A stretch of DNA of 64,000 bases from Pseudarthrobacter sp. NamB4 (GTDB taxonomy: Bacteria; Actinomycetota; Actinomycetes; Actinomycetales; Micrococcaceae). The stretch spans positions 88,064 to 152,063 of the forward strand of contig NZ_VAHM01000011.1 in NCBI RefSeq assembly GCF_005796185.1, in the 5' to 3' direction. Both the position numbers and the translations under genes were made by a program. The notes below the pieces were generated by a model that was not told the origin of the DNA, made no database searches, and saw only the letters and a program-made list of their open reading frames with translations. Shown here piece by piece: positions 7,302-16,224 of this stretch. Position 1 is the stretch's first letter; every line of letters starts with the position of its first letter.

Positions 7302-8957
7302 CTAGACCGGCACGCGGAACGTGAAGGTGGTTCCTTCGCCCAGGCGGCTGTCCACCGCTATCGTCCCGCCGTGGGCTTCAATGATGGCCTTGCTGATCGG
7401 CAGGCCCAGCCCCACGCCGGGAATGGCGGTCCGCCGGACGCTGCTGGAGCGGAAGAACTTGGCGAAGACCTCGGAGGAGTCTTCGGGGCTCATCCCCATG
7501 CCGGTGTCGGCCACGCGGCATTCGATGTGGCCGTCGTCCTGTTCCAACGAGACCATGACCCTCCCGCCTCCGGGCGAGTACTTGATGGCGTTGGAGACGA
7601 GGTTGTCCAGGACCTGGGAAATGCGGGCTCCGTCCACATGAGCCTCAAGGCGCTCCGGCGTCTCGGCCTCCAGATCGACCCCCGACGCTGCTGCCCGGGG
7701 TACGGCCGACGAAACGCTGGAACGGACAAGCTCTGCCACGTCCACTGCTTCGGGCGTCACGATCAGCTGGCCGTTCCGGCTGGAGAGCAGATCCGAGACC
7801 AGTGTCAGGAGGCGCTCCGAGTTGCGGCGGATGATCTCCAGCATTGCCCGGTCCGACTCCTCCGGCTCATCCGCGAGCAGGATTTCCACGTAGCCCAGGA
7901 TGGAGGTCAGCGGTGTCCGGAATTCGTGCGACACACTGGAGACGAATTCGTCCTTGGCCGCTAGGGCATTGACCAGCTCCGTCACGTCGCTGAAGGCGAT
8001 CACCGAACCCGCAAACGCCCCGTCGTCGTCCTTCATGGCCCGTGCCGTGGTCACGAACGCCCGCTGCTCGCTTCCCGAGCCCAGCCACACCAGATCGTCA
8101 GTGAAAGTTTCCCCCAGTACGGCACGGCGGACGGGACGTTCTTCAACCGGAACCAGCGTCTTACGGTCCGGGCCGAACACCAGCAGCTGGGATTCGTTCG
8201 GATCCGCGATGTCATTGGGCCGCGCCAGCTCGTGGTTGATCCGCTGCTTCCTGTTCATGAGGACGTCATGGCCGTCGGCGTCAACGGCAAGGACGCCGAG
8301 GTGGACGGTATCGAGAACCGTGTTCAGCAGCGCCTCCTGGCGCTGGCTCGTCCGAAGATTGGCCTGCAGCTGGGCGTCTTTTTCTTCGAGCTCGCGCTGC
8401 TGTTTTGTCATGCTCAGGGTCAGGACGCTGACGGAAACCCCGATGCCGAGCATCATGACCGGCAGGAGCAGGGACCGCGCAAGGTCCTGCCCGGTCACAT
8501 CGCCCTTGACCAGCAGCGGGACCCAGATGATGGCAAGCGGTGCCAGGAAAGACAGCCAGAGTGCTATCCGCGGGTAATAGCCGGAAGCGCAAAACCAGAT
8601 CACCGGGAACACGGCCAGCAGGCTGATACCCGTCAGGCTGTCCTGCCCGCCTTCCCTGCCGAGGGCAATCGAGACGAAGTCCAGCAGCGGGATCACCAGG
8701 AAGCTCGTATACGGCAGCTTCTCCCACGGCACCAGGTAGCAGAGGGCCATCAGGGCGAGCTGTGAGACGAGGAAGGTGACGAACAGCGGGTTGTCCATGG
8801 TTTCGCGGAAAAACGCCCAGACGAGGAAGGCCGTCAGGAGTGTGGTCACGAACAGCGGCATCTGGCTCAGCGCCACGCGTTGCGTCAGCGTGTACTCGTG
8901 GAAGGGGCGCCGGAAAAACCTCAGCCGGCCCGCGGACCATGCTATGGGGTCAGTCAT
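7302..8957 (-). CDS. Membrane sensor histidine kinase
   Basis: A 551-residue kinase. Residues about 30-190 form six hydrophobic segments, followed by a coiled-coil linker (TKQQRELEEKDAQL), a PAS-like domain (about 215-325, MNRKQRINHELARP), a HisKA domain with the phosphoacceptor box SHEFRTPLTSILGY (His about 344), and an HATPase domain with N box DNLVSNAIKYSPGGG, DTGMGMSPED and GVGLGLPISKAI. It is divergent from the response regulator at 9052, with which it almost certainly pairs. The signal is unknown. The six-TM plus PAS layout suggests it senses something in the membrane or cytoplasm. Confidence 0.93.
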   Translation of the reverse strand: MTDPIAWSAGRLRFFRRPFHEYTLTQRVALSQMPLFVTTLLTAFLVWAFFRETMDNPLFVTFLVSQLALMALCYLVPWEKLPYTSFLVIPLLDFVSIALGREGGQDSLTGISLLAVFPVIWFCASGYYPRIALWLSFLAPLAIIWVPLLVKGDVTGQDLARSLLLPVMMLGIGVSVSVLTLSMTKQQRELEEKDAQLQANLRTSQRQEALLNTVLDTVHLGVLAVDADGHDVLMNRKQRINHELARPNDIADPNESQLLVFGPDRKTLVPVEERPVRRAVLGETFTDDLVWLGSGSEQRAFVTTARAMKDDDGAFAGSVIAFSDVTELVNALAAKDEFVSSVSHEFRTPLTSILGYVEILLADEPEESDRAMLEIIRRNSERLLTLVSDLLSSRNGQLIVTPEAVDVAELVRSSVSSAVPRAAASGVDLEAETPERLEAHVDGARISQVLDNLVSNAIKYSPGGGRVMVSLEQDDGHIECRVADTGMGMSPEDSSEVFAKFFRSSSVRRTAIPGVGLGLPISKAIIEAHGGTIAVDSRLGEGTTFTFRVPV

Positions 8958-9051
8958 GGCGCGGAGTCATGTGGGAGCAGGGTGTGCGGGCCATACCAGC
9001 AGGATATCGGCAGCCAGCTATACTTCTGACGTTGGCTGCTGGAGGGGCGCT

Positions 9052-9822
9052 ATGAGTGATGCACGAGTGGGACTTGTCATTGAGGATGACCACGACATCC
9101 GGGAACTGGTACGCACGGTGCTGTCCCAGGCCGGTTTCGATGTCAGCGTTGCCAGCAGCGGCGCGGAAGGCGTCCTGGCGGCCAAGAACATCAACCCTGA
9201 TGTCATCACCCTGGACCTTGGCCTGCCGGACATCGACGGCTTTGAGGTCTCCCGGCAGATCCGCGAATTCTCCGACGCCTACATCGTGATGCTCACTGCC
9301 CGCACCGAGGAACTGGACACACTGATCGGGCTGGAATCGGGGGCGGACGACTACCTCACCAAACCCTTCCGGCCCCGGGAACTCCGGGCCCGGATCGCGG
9401 CGATGATGCGCCGTCCGCGTTCCGTCAGTGATCCCAGCGAGGCGCCGCCGGCTGCAGACGCCCAGGCTGAGGGAGCCGGCTCTCCCGAGCGGGGAAACTT
9501 CAGCCACAACGGCCTTGAGTTGAGCTACTCCTCCCGGACCGTGGTTGTTGACGGCAAGGAAATGAACCTTACCCGCACCGAGTTCGAGCTCCTCCACGCC
9601 CTCCTGGAGGCGGGGCGCACCGTCCGGACCAAATCGGATCTGGTGCGTCGGCTGAGGGACGAGGACTACGACGTCGGGAGCTACATCAGCGAGGCCGACG
9701 AACGGTCCGTCGAGGTGCACATGGGAAACCTGCGCAAGAAGCTGGGCGACTCGCCTCAGAAGCCGCGCTGGCTCCAGACAGTCCGCGGCGTGGGCTACCG
9801 TTTGGCGCCGGGCGAGCACTGA
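9052..9822 (+). CDS. OmpR/PhoB-family response regulator
   Basis: A 256-residue regulator. The receiver domain has the acidic pocket EDDHD (residues 11-15), phosphoacceptor Asp55 in TLDLGLPDIDG, and the switch Lys in LTKPFRP. A Pro/Ala/Glu-rich linker of about 35 residues leads to a winged-helix trans_reg_C domain (LTRTEFELLHAL, then VEVHMGNLRKKL and VRGVGYRL). The frame is open further upstream, but the ATG at 9052 has GGAGGGG ahead of it and matches the family N-terminus. It is divergent from the sensor kinase across a 94-base promoter region. Its 3' end overlaps the convergent Hpt-like gene by 28 bases. Confidence 0.94.
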   Translation: MSDARVGLVIEDDHDIRELVRTVLSQAGFDVSVASSGAEGVLAAKNINPDVITLDLGLPDIDGFEVSRQIREFSDAYIVMLTARTEELDTLIGLESGADDYLTKPFRPRELRARIAAMMRRPRSVSDPSEAPPAADAQAEGAGSPERGNFSHNGLELSYSSRTVVVDGKEMNLTRTEFELLHALLEAGRTVRTKSDLVRRLRDEDYDVGSYISEADERSVEVHMGNLRKKLGDSPQKPRWLQTVRGVGYRLAPGEH

Positions 9823-10205
9823 GACTGCAGGCGGTGCATGGTTTGCCGGCTGCACTGGTTGATCGGCCGGAGGAACGCGGCAGCAAGTTGCGGCAGGAGA
9901 ACGGCCACGTTTGCCCGCCCGGACTCTGAACGGATCTCGCCCTCCAGGTCCATTGCGAGGTTGGCCAGGCGTTCGGCGCCCACCATCTGGCTGGAGGTTT
10001 TCAGGCTCAGGACAGCGTCTACTGCACCCTCCAGGTCTCCGGTGGTCAGCGCCAGGCGCAGGCGCCCAATCCGGTGCGGCAGATATTCGATGAAGTTCCC
10101 CACGAAGAGCCGGCAATACCCCTCGTCCTCCTCCAGTTCTTCCCGCAGCCTGTTGAGGACTGACTGGTCAACCAGGGGCCGGGGGGCATGCTCTGCGGGG
10201 CTCAA
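9795..10205 (-). CDS. Hpt-domain-like protein lacking the phosphoacceptor histidine
   Basis: A 136-residue, mostly helical protein. The segment VLSLKTSSQMVGAERLANL aligns with the Hpt signature HxLKGSSxxxGA, but the histidine position (two residues before LK) is Leu and the Gly is Thr. It therefore keeps the fold-type signature without the residue that carries phosphate. It lies tail-to-tail with the response regulator gene, overlapping it by 28 bases, and close to the kinase gene, so it may bind the same receiver domain as a non-phosphorylatable partner; that is inference. The C-terminus (from about residue 110) is unrelated to Hpt domains. Confidence 0.7.
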   Translation of the reverse strand: MSPAEHAPRPLVDQSVLNRLREELEEDEGYCRLFVGNFIEYLPHRIGRLRLALTTGDLEGAVDAVLSLKTSSQMVGAERLANLAMDLEGEIRSESGRANVAVLLPQLAAAFLRPINQCSRQTMHRLQSQCSPGAKR

Positions 10206-10349
10206 TCTCGGTCCTCTCGGCGCTGGCTGTCCATTGCTGGACGGGGACTTTTATGTGGGGCATCGGGTTCACATCAGGTTAGGGGTGATGCCCTTGCTCA
10301 AAGAGACCCGGCGGGGAAGATTGTGGCTTTCTTGATGAGACTGCGGGTT

Positions 10350-10808
10350 TCACCGCACGTCACGGCGGGGCCGCGAGCCGCAGCGGCCGGCCTCCAGGAA
10401 CTGCACCAGCTCATCTTCAAGAGCAGAGTGGTCCTTGAGCTCACATTCCCAAACGGTCAGCACGTCCCAGCCGGCGTCCTCGAGCAGGCGGCGCTGGCTG
10501 GCGTCGCGTTCGCGGGTCCGGGTCCGTTTAGCCGCCCAAAAGTCGGCGTTGGCCTGAGGCGCATGCTGGCCAACACGGCAGTCGTGGAAGTGCCAGAAGC
10601 AGCCGTTGACGAAGATGACCTTGCGGCGGGCGGCGAAGACCAGGTCCGGAGTTCCAGGGAGCCGGGTACCGCCGGACCTGCCGTGCAAGCGGTACCGGTA
10701 GCCCTTGGCGTGGAGCAGCCGCCGCACCAGCAACTCGGGTTTGGTGTTCTTGCCCCGGATGCGGGACATGTTCCAGCTGCGCTGCTCCGGAGTGAGCTTG
10801 TCCGCCAT
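10350..10808 (-). CDS. vsr: Very short patch repair (Vsr) T/G mismatch endonuclease
   Basis: A 152-residue protein with the full Vsr signature: MSRIRGKNTKPELLVRRLL near the N-terminus, LPGTPDLVF with the metal-binding Asp, FVNGCFWHFHDC with the two catalytic-site histidines, FWAAK, and GWDVLTVWECEL. Vsr nicks 5' of T in T:G mismatches created by deamination of 5-methylcytosine and normally accompanies a cytosine methyltransferase. No methyltransferase gene lies in this window. The start is preceded by TAGACT and GGAGCC, which fit either a leaderless transcript or a weak ribosome site. The promoter lies next to the remnant of another gene (10829-11041), suggesting that vsr was inserted there. 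Confidence 0.92.
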   Translation of the reverse strand: MADKLTPEQRSWNMSRIRGKNTKPELLVRRLLHAKGYRYRLHGRSGGTRLPGTPDLVFAARRKVIFVNGCFWHFHDCRVGQHAPQANADFWAAKRTRTRERDASQRRLLEDAGWDVLTVWECELKDHSALEDELVQFLEAGRCGSRPRRDVR

Positions 10809-10828
10809 GGCTCCAGTCTAGGAGGGTG

Positions 10829-11041
10829 CTGGATGTCCCGTTCCGGCTGTTCGGCAAACTGGAAGTGCCGGCCGCTCAGGGACGTCGGAGTGGTCTCCAC
10901 GTAGAAGTCCTTCAGGGTGGGCACCCAGGTCTTGAGCCCCAGCTCCTCCACTGCCTCCAACTCCGCCGAGTTGCTGAGCACGCGGGCGGTCCCCCGGAGC
11001 GCCACGGACCAGGCCTCTTCCGAAATCCGCCAGTGGATGGC
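10829..11041 (-). pseudogene. Remnant of a pyridoxamine 5'-phosphate oxidase family gene
   Basis: In one minus frame this stretch reads EEAWSVALRGTARVLSNS, then LKTWVPTLKDFYV and GRHFQFAEQPERD, which resembles the C-terminal half of flavin-binding PPOX-family proteins common in Arthrobacter. There is no N-terminal half: an in-frame TGA lies at 11042-11044 and the bsaP gene begins shortly beyond. There is no stop codon at the expected end; the frame runs on into vsr. A GTG at 11005 gives an open frame, but the product would be half a domain. I read it as a gene fragment cut at both ends. Confidence 0.6.
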
Positions 11042-11055
11042 TCAAGCTTGCATCT

Positions 11056-11394
11056 TCAGGAGGTCGCAACGCCATGACGTGAGCAGCTGGCCCGCCAGGA
11101 GTGCGGCGTCACCTGAACCTTGAGACGGCGTCCGCACTGCCGGCAATACCGGGGCGGTTCCAGCTGCAATCGCGCCCTGCACGCCCGGTGGGCATCGTCT
11201 GTCCCAGACGTGCAGGATGCCTGCTGAAGGGTCGACGGCGGGGCGCTCCCGCCGTCCAACAAGTCCCTTGCATGCTGATCGCCTGCGCGCGGGTCGCCAT
11301 GCTGCGGCTCATTTTCCTGTGGCTCGCCGTCCTGGGGATCGCCGCAGAGGCTGCAGTAGGAAGCGGGCGTTGCATCCGCTGGGGGCTGGCTCAC
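11056..11394 (-). CDS. bsaP: Biotin synthase auxiliary protein BsaP
   Basis: A 112-residue Cys-rich protein whose C-terminus, [17 protein letters not shown] followed by WRASCSRHG, matches the BsaP family of actinobacteria. BsaP is described as an iron-sulfur protein needed for biotin synthase turnover in mycobacteria (established knowledge). Here there are seven cysteines, including an N-terminal CSLC pair, and a low-complexity polar linker between the two Cys-containing parts. The start overlaps the stop of bioB by four bases (ATGA), so both are made from one message. It is likely to support BioB directly. Identification rests on the C-terminal signature and the bioB linkage. Confidence 0.85.
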   Translation of the reverse strand: MSQPPADATPASYCSLCGDPQDGEPQENEPQHGDPRAGDQHARDLLDGGSAPPSTLQQASCTSGTDDAHRACRARLQLEPPRYCRQCGRRLKVQVTPHSWRASCSRHGVATS

Positions 11395-12410
11395 AGGGTC
11401 TTCTGGAGCTCTTTGATGGGCATCTTGAGGTCCACCAGGAGGTTGAGGTCCGCGGCCGCGGGACGGCCCAGGGTGGTGAGGTAGTTGCCGACGATGACGG
11501 CATTGATGCCGCCCAGGAGTCCCTCGCGGGTCCCAAGATCGCCAAGGGTAAGTTCGCGTCCGCCGGCATACCGCAACACCGTGCGGGGCATGGCCAGCCG
11601 GAACGCGGCAATAGCCCGCAGGGCGTCTTTCCCGTCCATCAGCTGCTGGTTCTCCAAGGGCGTGCCGGGCCTCGGATTGAGGAAGTTCAGCGGCACTTCA
11701 TGCGGTTCCAGGGCAGCGAGCTGTGCGGCAAGCTCAGCCCGCTGCTCGAGCGATTCGCCCATGCCCATCAGCGCACCGCAGCACAGCTCCATGCCCGCCT
11801 CCTTCACCATGGCGCACGTTTCCAGCCGCTCCTCGTACGTATGGGTGGTGACCACCTGCGGGAAGAAGCTGCGGGCCGTTTCCAGGTTGTGGTTGTACCG
11901 GTGAACTCCCCAGCTGGCCAGTTGGTCCACCTGCTGCTGGGTGAGCATGCCCAGGGAGCAGGCGATGTTGATGTCCACCTCTTCGTTAATGCGGTCGATG
12001 GCGAACTTGATTTGGTTCATGAGCTTGATGTCCGGCCCGCGGACCGCCGCCACGATGCAGAATTCAGTGGCCCCGGTGACTGCCGTTTCCCTGGCAGCCT
12101 TGACCAGTTCCGGGATGTCCAGCCAGACGCCTCGGACCGGGCTGTCGAACAGGCCGGACTGGCTGCAGAAGTGGCAATCTTCCGGGCACCCGCCGGTCTT
12201 GATGGAGATGATGCCCTCCACCTCAACCTCCTCACCGCAATGCTCAAGGCGGACCTGGTGCGCAAGGTCCAATGCGGCAGGAACGGCGTGGTCGGGCAGG
12301 CGGAGGACCTCCACGAGCTCAGCTTCTGAGAGACCTACCCCCTGCTCCAGCACCTGGCGCCGGGCTGTCTCAAGGATGGGGTACTGCTGAATCTCCTGCT
12401 GTCCTGCCAT
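11391..12410 (-). CDS. bioB: Biotin synthase
   Basis: A 339-residue radical-SAM enzyme that inserts sulfur into dethiobiotin, the last step of biotin synthesis. The SAM cluster motif CPEDCHFC gives Cys75, Cys79 and Cys82. Other conserved BioB parts are [26 protein letters not shown] and [10 protein letters not shown]. The ATG at 12410 was chosen because AAGGACC lies ahead of it; the frame is open to 12524 but that stretch is AT-richer and not BioB-like. It overlaps bsaP by four bases. No other biotin genes are nearby, so this is a two-gene unit. Confidence 0.96.
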   Translation of the reverse strand: MAGQQEIQQYPILETARRQVLEQGVGLSEAELVEVLRLPDHAVPAALDLAHQVRLEHCGEEVEVEGIISIKTGGCPEDCHFCSQSGLFDSPVRGVWLDIPELVKAARETAVTGATEFCIVAAVRGPDIKLMNQIKFAIDRINEEVDINIACSLGMLTQQQVDQLASWGVHRYNHNLETARSFFPQVVTTHTYEERLETCAMVKEAGMELCCGALMGMGESLEQRAELAAQLAALEPHEVPLNFLNPRPGTPLENQQLMDGKDALRAIAAFRLAMPRTVLRYAGGRELTLGDLGTREGLLGGINAVIVGNYLTTLGRPAAADLNLLVDLKMPIKELQKTL

Positions 12411-12620
12411 AGCGGTCCTTTGCTCGTCTGATATTTCCTTTTGACCGTAATTCCGCGGATGAATGTCTTTTTTGTGGGAGGGCAACAATGGGCTGATGCC
12501 GCATTTGTTTATAGGTGCAGTCAAGGCTTAACGCGGGCGAAACATCGTCGTGATCAAGGCGTCGATCTTGCTGGATAGCGTCACAGCAGATCCCTTAGAG
12601 AGACGAAAGCGACGCATCCT

Positions 12621-14348
12621 ATGAGCAACGACAAAGAGACAACGCAACTGCTGGAGCCAGCGTCACCGCCAGGCGCCGCCGTCGTCGGAAGCACTCCGGC
12701 GACCACCGCGGCAGGCAACGCCGCAGCGCTCAGCGCCACCAAGGAAAGCCTAGAGGATTACACGCTCCGCTTTGCGCCGCGCTCCTACCGGAAGTGGAGC
12801 GCCGGCGTGGTGGCCACCAGCGCGCTGGGCGGCATCGCCTACCTGGCGGATTTTTCCATCGGCGCCAACATCGGCATCTCCTACGGCACCGTCAACGCCA
12901 TCTTCGGCATCCTGGTGGCAGCAGTCATCATCTTCGCCACCGGCTTCCCGTTGGCCTACTACGCGGCCCGGTACAACATCGACCTTGACCTGATCACCCG
13001 TGGTTCCGGCTTCGGCTACTACGGCTCGGTGGTCACGAACGTCATCTTTGCGACGTTCACGTTCATCTTCTTCGCCCTGGAGGGCTCCATCATGGCCCAG
13101 GGGCTGGAGGTCGGCCTGGGGATTCCGCAGTGGCTCGGGTACGCCGCCTCCACCGTGATCATCATTCCGCTGGTGATCTACGGGATGAACACCCTCGCAA
13201 AACTGCAGGTGTGGACCACACCGCTGTGGCTGCTGCTGATGGTGGTCCCGGTGGGCTACCTGCTGGTTTCGCACCCCGAGAGCATCAGCACCTTTTTCGC
13301 GTACACCGGAGAATCGGGCGACGGCGGGCCCAACCTTGCGTCCGTGATGCTCGCTGCCGGCGTGTGCCTGTCCCTGATGGCGCAGATTGCGGAACAGATC
13401 GACTATCTGCGGTTCATGCCGCCGCGAACCGAGGCCAACAAGGGTGCGTGGTGGCGGGCCGTGATCCTGGCGGGACCGGGGTGGGTGATCTTCGGTGCGA
13501 TCAAGCAGATCGTGGGTCTGTTCATTGCCATCTACCTGATTGCGACGCTGGATCCCGCGGCTTCTGCCACTGCTAACGAGCCGGTGCACCAGTTCCTGGG
13601 CGTCTACCGCGAGATGATGCCGGCGTGGCTGGCCATGACGCTGGCGGTGGTGCTGGTGGTCATTTCACAGATCAAGATCAACGTCACCAACGCCTACTCC
13701 GGCTCGCTCGCGTGGACCAACTCGTTTACGCGCATCACCAAGACCTATCCGGGACGCATGGTGTTCGTGGTGGTCAACCTGGCCATCGCTTTGGTCCTGA
13801 TGGAAGCCAACATGTTCGACTTCCTCAACACCATCCTGGGCTTCTACGCCAACTGCGCCATGGCCTGGGTGGTGACGGTGGCGTCCGACATCGCCATCAA
13901 CAAGTACCTGCTCAAGATTTCCCCCAAGGTGCCCGAGTTCCGCCGCGGCATGCTCTACGCCGTGAACCCTGTGGGCTTTGTCTCGATGCTCGCTTCCGCT
14001 GGGATTTCCATCGCGGCCTTCTTCGGTGCCTTTGGGGCTGCCATCCAGCCGTACTCGCCGATCTTCGCCGTGGGCCTGGCGTTGGTCCTTCCGCCGCTGC
14101 TCGCGGTGCTGACCCGGGGCCGGTACTACCTGCGGCGGACGGACGATGGCATCGACCTTCCAATGTTTGACGTCGACGGGAATCCCAGCGACGCCAAACT
14201 CCTGTGCCATGTGACGGGGATTGAGTTCGAGCGTCCGGACATGCTCCGTTCGGCAAAGGACGCGCCCGACGGCGGCCCGCAGTATGTCTCGTCGCTCGCC
14301 TTGTCGACGGATAAGACGGGGGAGCTGGTGCTGCCGCCGCAGAAGTGA
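12621..14348 (+). CDS. NCS1-type purine/cytosine permease family transporter
   Basis: A 575-residue membrane protein with about 12 hydrophobic segments after a polar N-terminus of about 55 residues. The sequence around TM1 (SALGGIAYLADFSIGANIG) and SQIKINVTNAYSGSLAW fit the NCS1 purine-cytosine permease family, which moves nucleobases or related compounds with a cation. A soluble tail of about 75 residues follows the last TM; its CHVTGIEFERPDM resembles a Cys-rich tail found in permease-sensor kinase hybrids, but most cysteines are missing. It is divergent from bioB across 210 bases. Substrate is not determined; a nucleobase is the default expectation. Confidence 0.85.
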   Translation: MSNDKETTQLLEPASPPGAAVVGSTPATTAAGNAAALSATKESLEDYTLRFAPRSYRKWSAGVVATSALGGIAYLADFSIGANIGISYGTVNAIFGILVAAVIIFATGFPLAYYAARYNIDLDLITRGSGFGYYGSVVTNVIFATFTFIFFALEGSIMAQGLEVGLGIPQWLGYAASTVIIIPLVIYGMNTLAKLQVWTTPLWLLLMVVPVGYLLVSHPESISTFFAYTGESGDGGPNLASVMLAAGVCLSLMAQIAEQIDYLRFMPPRTEANKGAWWRAVILAGPGWVIFGAIKQIVGLFIAIYLIATLDPAASATANEPVHQFLGVYREMMPAWLAMTLAVVLVVISQIKINVTNAYSGSLAWTNSFTRITKTYPGRMVFVVVNLAIALVLMEANMFDFLNTILGFYANCAMAWVVTVASDIAINKYLLKISPKVPEFRRGMLYAVNPVGFVSMLASAGISIAAFFGAFGAAIQPYSPIFAVGLALVLPPLLAVLTRGRYYLRRTDDGIDLPMFDVDGNPSDAKLLCHVTGIEFERPDMLRSAKDAPDGGPQYVSSLALSTDKTGELVLPPQK

Positions 14349-14375
14349 AACTCATGCCTATCGGCGTGAGCGGGT

Positions 14376-14426
14376 TATAAGGGAAGCCGGCGCAATTGGA
14401 GCGCTGGCTTTCCTTATGACTTTTTC
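14376..14426 (+). terminator. Terminator after the permease gene
   Basis: A long stem (ATAAGGGAAGCCGGCGC pairing with GCGCTGGCTTTCCTTAT, a few mismatches) with a short AATTGGA loop is followed by a T-rich stretch (GACTTTTTCC). Confidence 0.85.
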
Positions 14427-14562
14427 CTGGAGTTTCCCCGGTGGGTACAGCCGCAGCGGACGGCTGTGGATAAGTTTGATCACCAAATTGTGACGTGGGC
14501 TACCCTTAAGTCACTGTCCGGAGCTTGCCGTCTTGAAACTACTACTGGGGGAATAGCGGCCC

Positions 14563-15234
14563 ATGACATTGCACAAGGTCTTTACTTTTTCTCGTGCGCG
14601 TTTTTCTGGCCGGCATTACCGCGCCGTGGCACTGCTGGTTCTTGTGGGACTGACGCTCGCAGGGTGTGCAGGCGGTGCACCGGCAAATCCAGGCACAGCA
14701 TCCTCGGCGGCTGCTGAATCACCCAGCCCGTCCCCGAGCAGTCCTTCATTGACGCCCACTCCCAGCGCCGTTTACAAGCCGGCGGACGCCTCCGGACCCG
14801 CCCAAAACGTCCCGGTCCCCGTGCTGCCAGAAGTGGCAAAGACGGAGACGAAGGAGGGGGCAGAAGCCTTTACAAGGTATTGGTTCTCAGTTCTTGGCCA
14901 TGCATATGAGACGGGCGATACCGCAGTACTATCCAACCTTTCCAAATCTGAGTGCGCTTTTTGCCAAGGTCTCGTTAGCGACATCAAAGCTGCTTGGGCT
15001 GAAGGCAAGTGGATCTCTGGCGGCCAAATAGAGATTCCGGCTGCAACTGCAAACTCTTCCACTGATGGCTCCACTCAAGTGGTTCTTCAAGTACTGCAGA
15101 AGGAACTGGTAATTCACAACCAAGACGGAAGCCCATATCAAGATAAGACAGCTGCAACAAATACCGGAAGCGTCGCGATGCTGCAGTTTGCCGATGCAGG
15201 ATGGGTGGTCCACGACCTAGGGTTGATCCGGTAG
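14563..15234 (+). CDS. DUF6318 family lipoprotein
   Basis: A 223-residue secreted lipoprotein. A signal peptide with hydrophobic core AVALLVLVGLTLAGC ends in a lipobox with Cys35; a Ser/Pro-rich linker (residues 45-70) follows. The globular part (YKPADASGPAQNVPVPVLP, then AFTRYWFSVLGHAYETGDT and SECAFCQGL with a likely disulfide pair) matches DUF6318, a family of exported actinobacterial proteins with a fold related to NTF2/limonene-epoxide hydrolase-type domains as far as I recall. Function is unknown. The next gene starts two bases after the stop, so the two form an operon. Codon use in the second half is less GC-rich than in neighbours. Confidence 0.85.
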   Translation: MTLHKVFTFSRARFSGRHYRAVALLVLVGLTLAGCAGGAPANPGTASSAAAESPSPSPSSPSLTPTPSAVYKPADASGPAQNVPVPVLPEVAKTETKEGAEAFTRYWFSVLGHAYETGDTAVLSNLSKSECAFCQGLVSDIKAAWAEGKWISGGQIEIPAATANSSTDGSTQVVLQVLQKELVIHNQDGSPYQDKTAATNTGSVAMLQFADAGWVVHDLGLIR

Positions 15235-15236
15235 CC

Positions 15237-16178
15237 ATGGGTTACATAGGCAAGGTCCTGGTAATCTTCGCCTGCTGTGTGGTGCTTCTGACCACCTCGC
15301 TCTTGACTGCCGTTGCCGAAGATGAATCAAAACAGAAGCCACGGATCGGTGGGGGTTTTGTAGACACCGGAGTTGAGGTGGGGGCTGACAACTGGGTTTC
15401 TGACCCGGACACTGGCGGATTTACTCGTGCTAAATCCGGCACCGTCAGCACCGACCCAAACGAGTACAAATACGAGCTCCAGTGCCACCTGGGCGGGGGA
15501 GACTTCGATACGCCATGTCTCGCCAGGCAGCTCGAGTGCAAGGACGGGCCCGATGGTGAAGATGGCATACCCGTTACCTGGCTCTCGCGCCCTAGGGGTG
15601 TCCCCGGTGCTGTCTGGGCTCACCACTCCGGCCCCACCTGCCTTTATGATGCCAAGCCTGAGGACCTGCTGCCCCGAATCGCGGCGGAGATCCAGCGCCA
15701 GTTCCAAAGTTTGCCGGTCAATGCCGGAACGGTTGTAGCGCAGCCGAGCCCGCACACCCTGAGGGGCGCCGAGACCAACTTCTACGCCGAGGCGGGCGAG
15801 CAGCAGTTCGACGTCACCATGTTCGGCCAACAGGTGCACATCGTCGCCACACCCGTTCAGTACACCTGGAACTATGGCGACGGCACGGTTTTCGGTCCGC
15901 AGCCATCCATGGGTGGCCCGCTTCCGCAGGACCGCTGGGGCGAGGAAACCAGAACCAGCCACGCCTACGGAGCCACCGGCGACTACCAGGTGGTGCTGAC
16001 TACCACGTTCCAGGGAACGTACTCGGTCAATGCCGGACCGCCGCTGCCGATCCCCGGGCAGGGACAGTTCAGCGCGGCTCCGCAGACCATCAGCGTCTGG
16101 CGATCGCTCACCCGCAACTATGCCGACGACTGCAACGCCAACCCCCAAGGCCAGGGCTGCCCGAGCGCCCCACGATAG
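15237..16178 (+). CDS. Secreted PKD-like domain protein
   Basis: A 313-residue protein. The ATG at 15237 is used because the DUF6318 stop is at 15232-15234 and the predicted signal peptide (MGYIGKVLVIFACCVVLLTT) follows directly; the frame is open a little further upstream inside the previous gene. The middle part is a low-similarity, Cys-containing region (YELQCHLGGGDFDTPC). Residues about 195-290 contain YTWNYGDGT and HAYGATGDYQVVLTT, the hallmark of PKD domains, which form extracellular beta-sandwiches. It probably acts on the cell surface together with the lipoprotein encoded before it. No enzymatic motif was seen. Confidence 0.8.
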   Translation: MGYIGKVLVIFACCVVLLTTSLLTAVAEDESKQKPRIGGGFVDTGVEVGADNWVSDPDTGGFTRAKSGTVSTDPNEYKYELQCHLGGGDFDTPCLARQLECKDGPDGEDGIPVTWLSRPRGVPGAVWAHHSGPTCLYDAKPEDLLPRIAAEIQRQFQSLPVNAGTVVAQPSPHTLRGAETNFYAEAGEQQFDVTMFGQQVHIVATPVQYTWNYGDGTVFGPQPSMGGPLPQDRWGEETRTSHAYGATGDYQVVLTTTFQGTYSVNAGPPLPIPGQGQFSAAPQTISVWRSLTRNYADDCNANPQGQGCPSAPR

Positions 16179-16224
16179 ATCGGGCAACGGCGACAGCGCC
16201 CGCCCTGAAGCGGCTGTGATCCCT

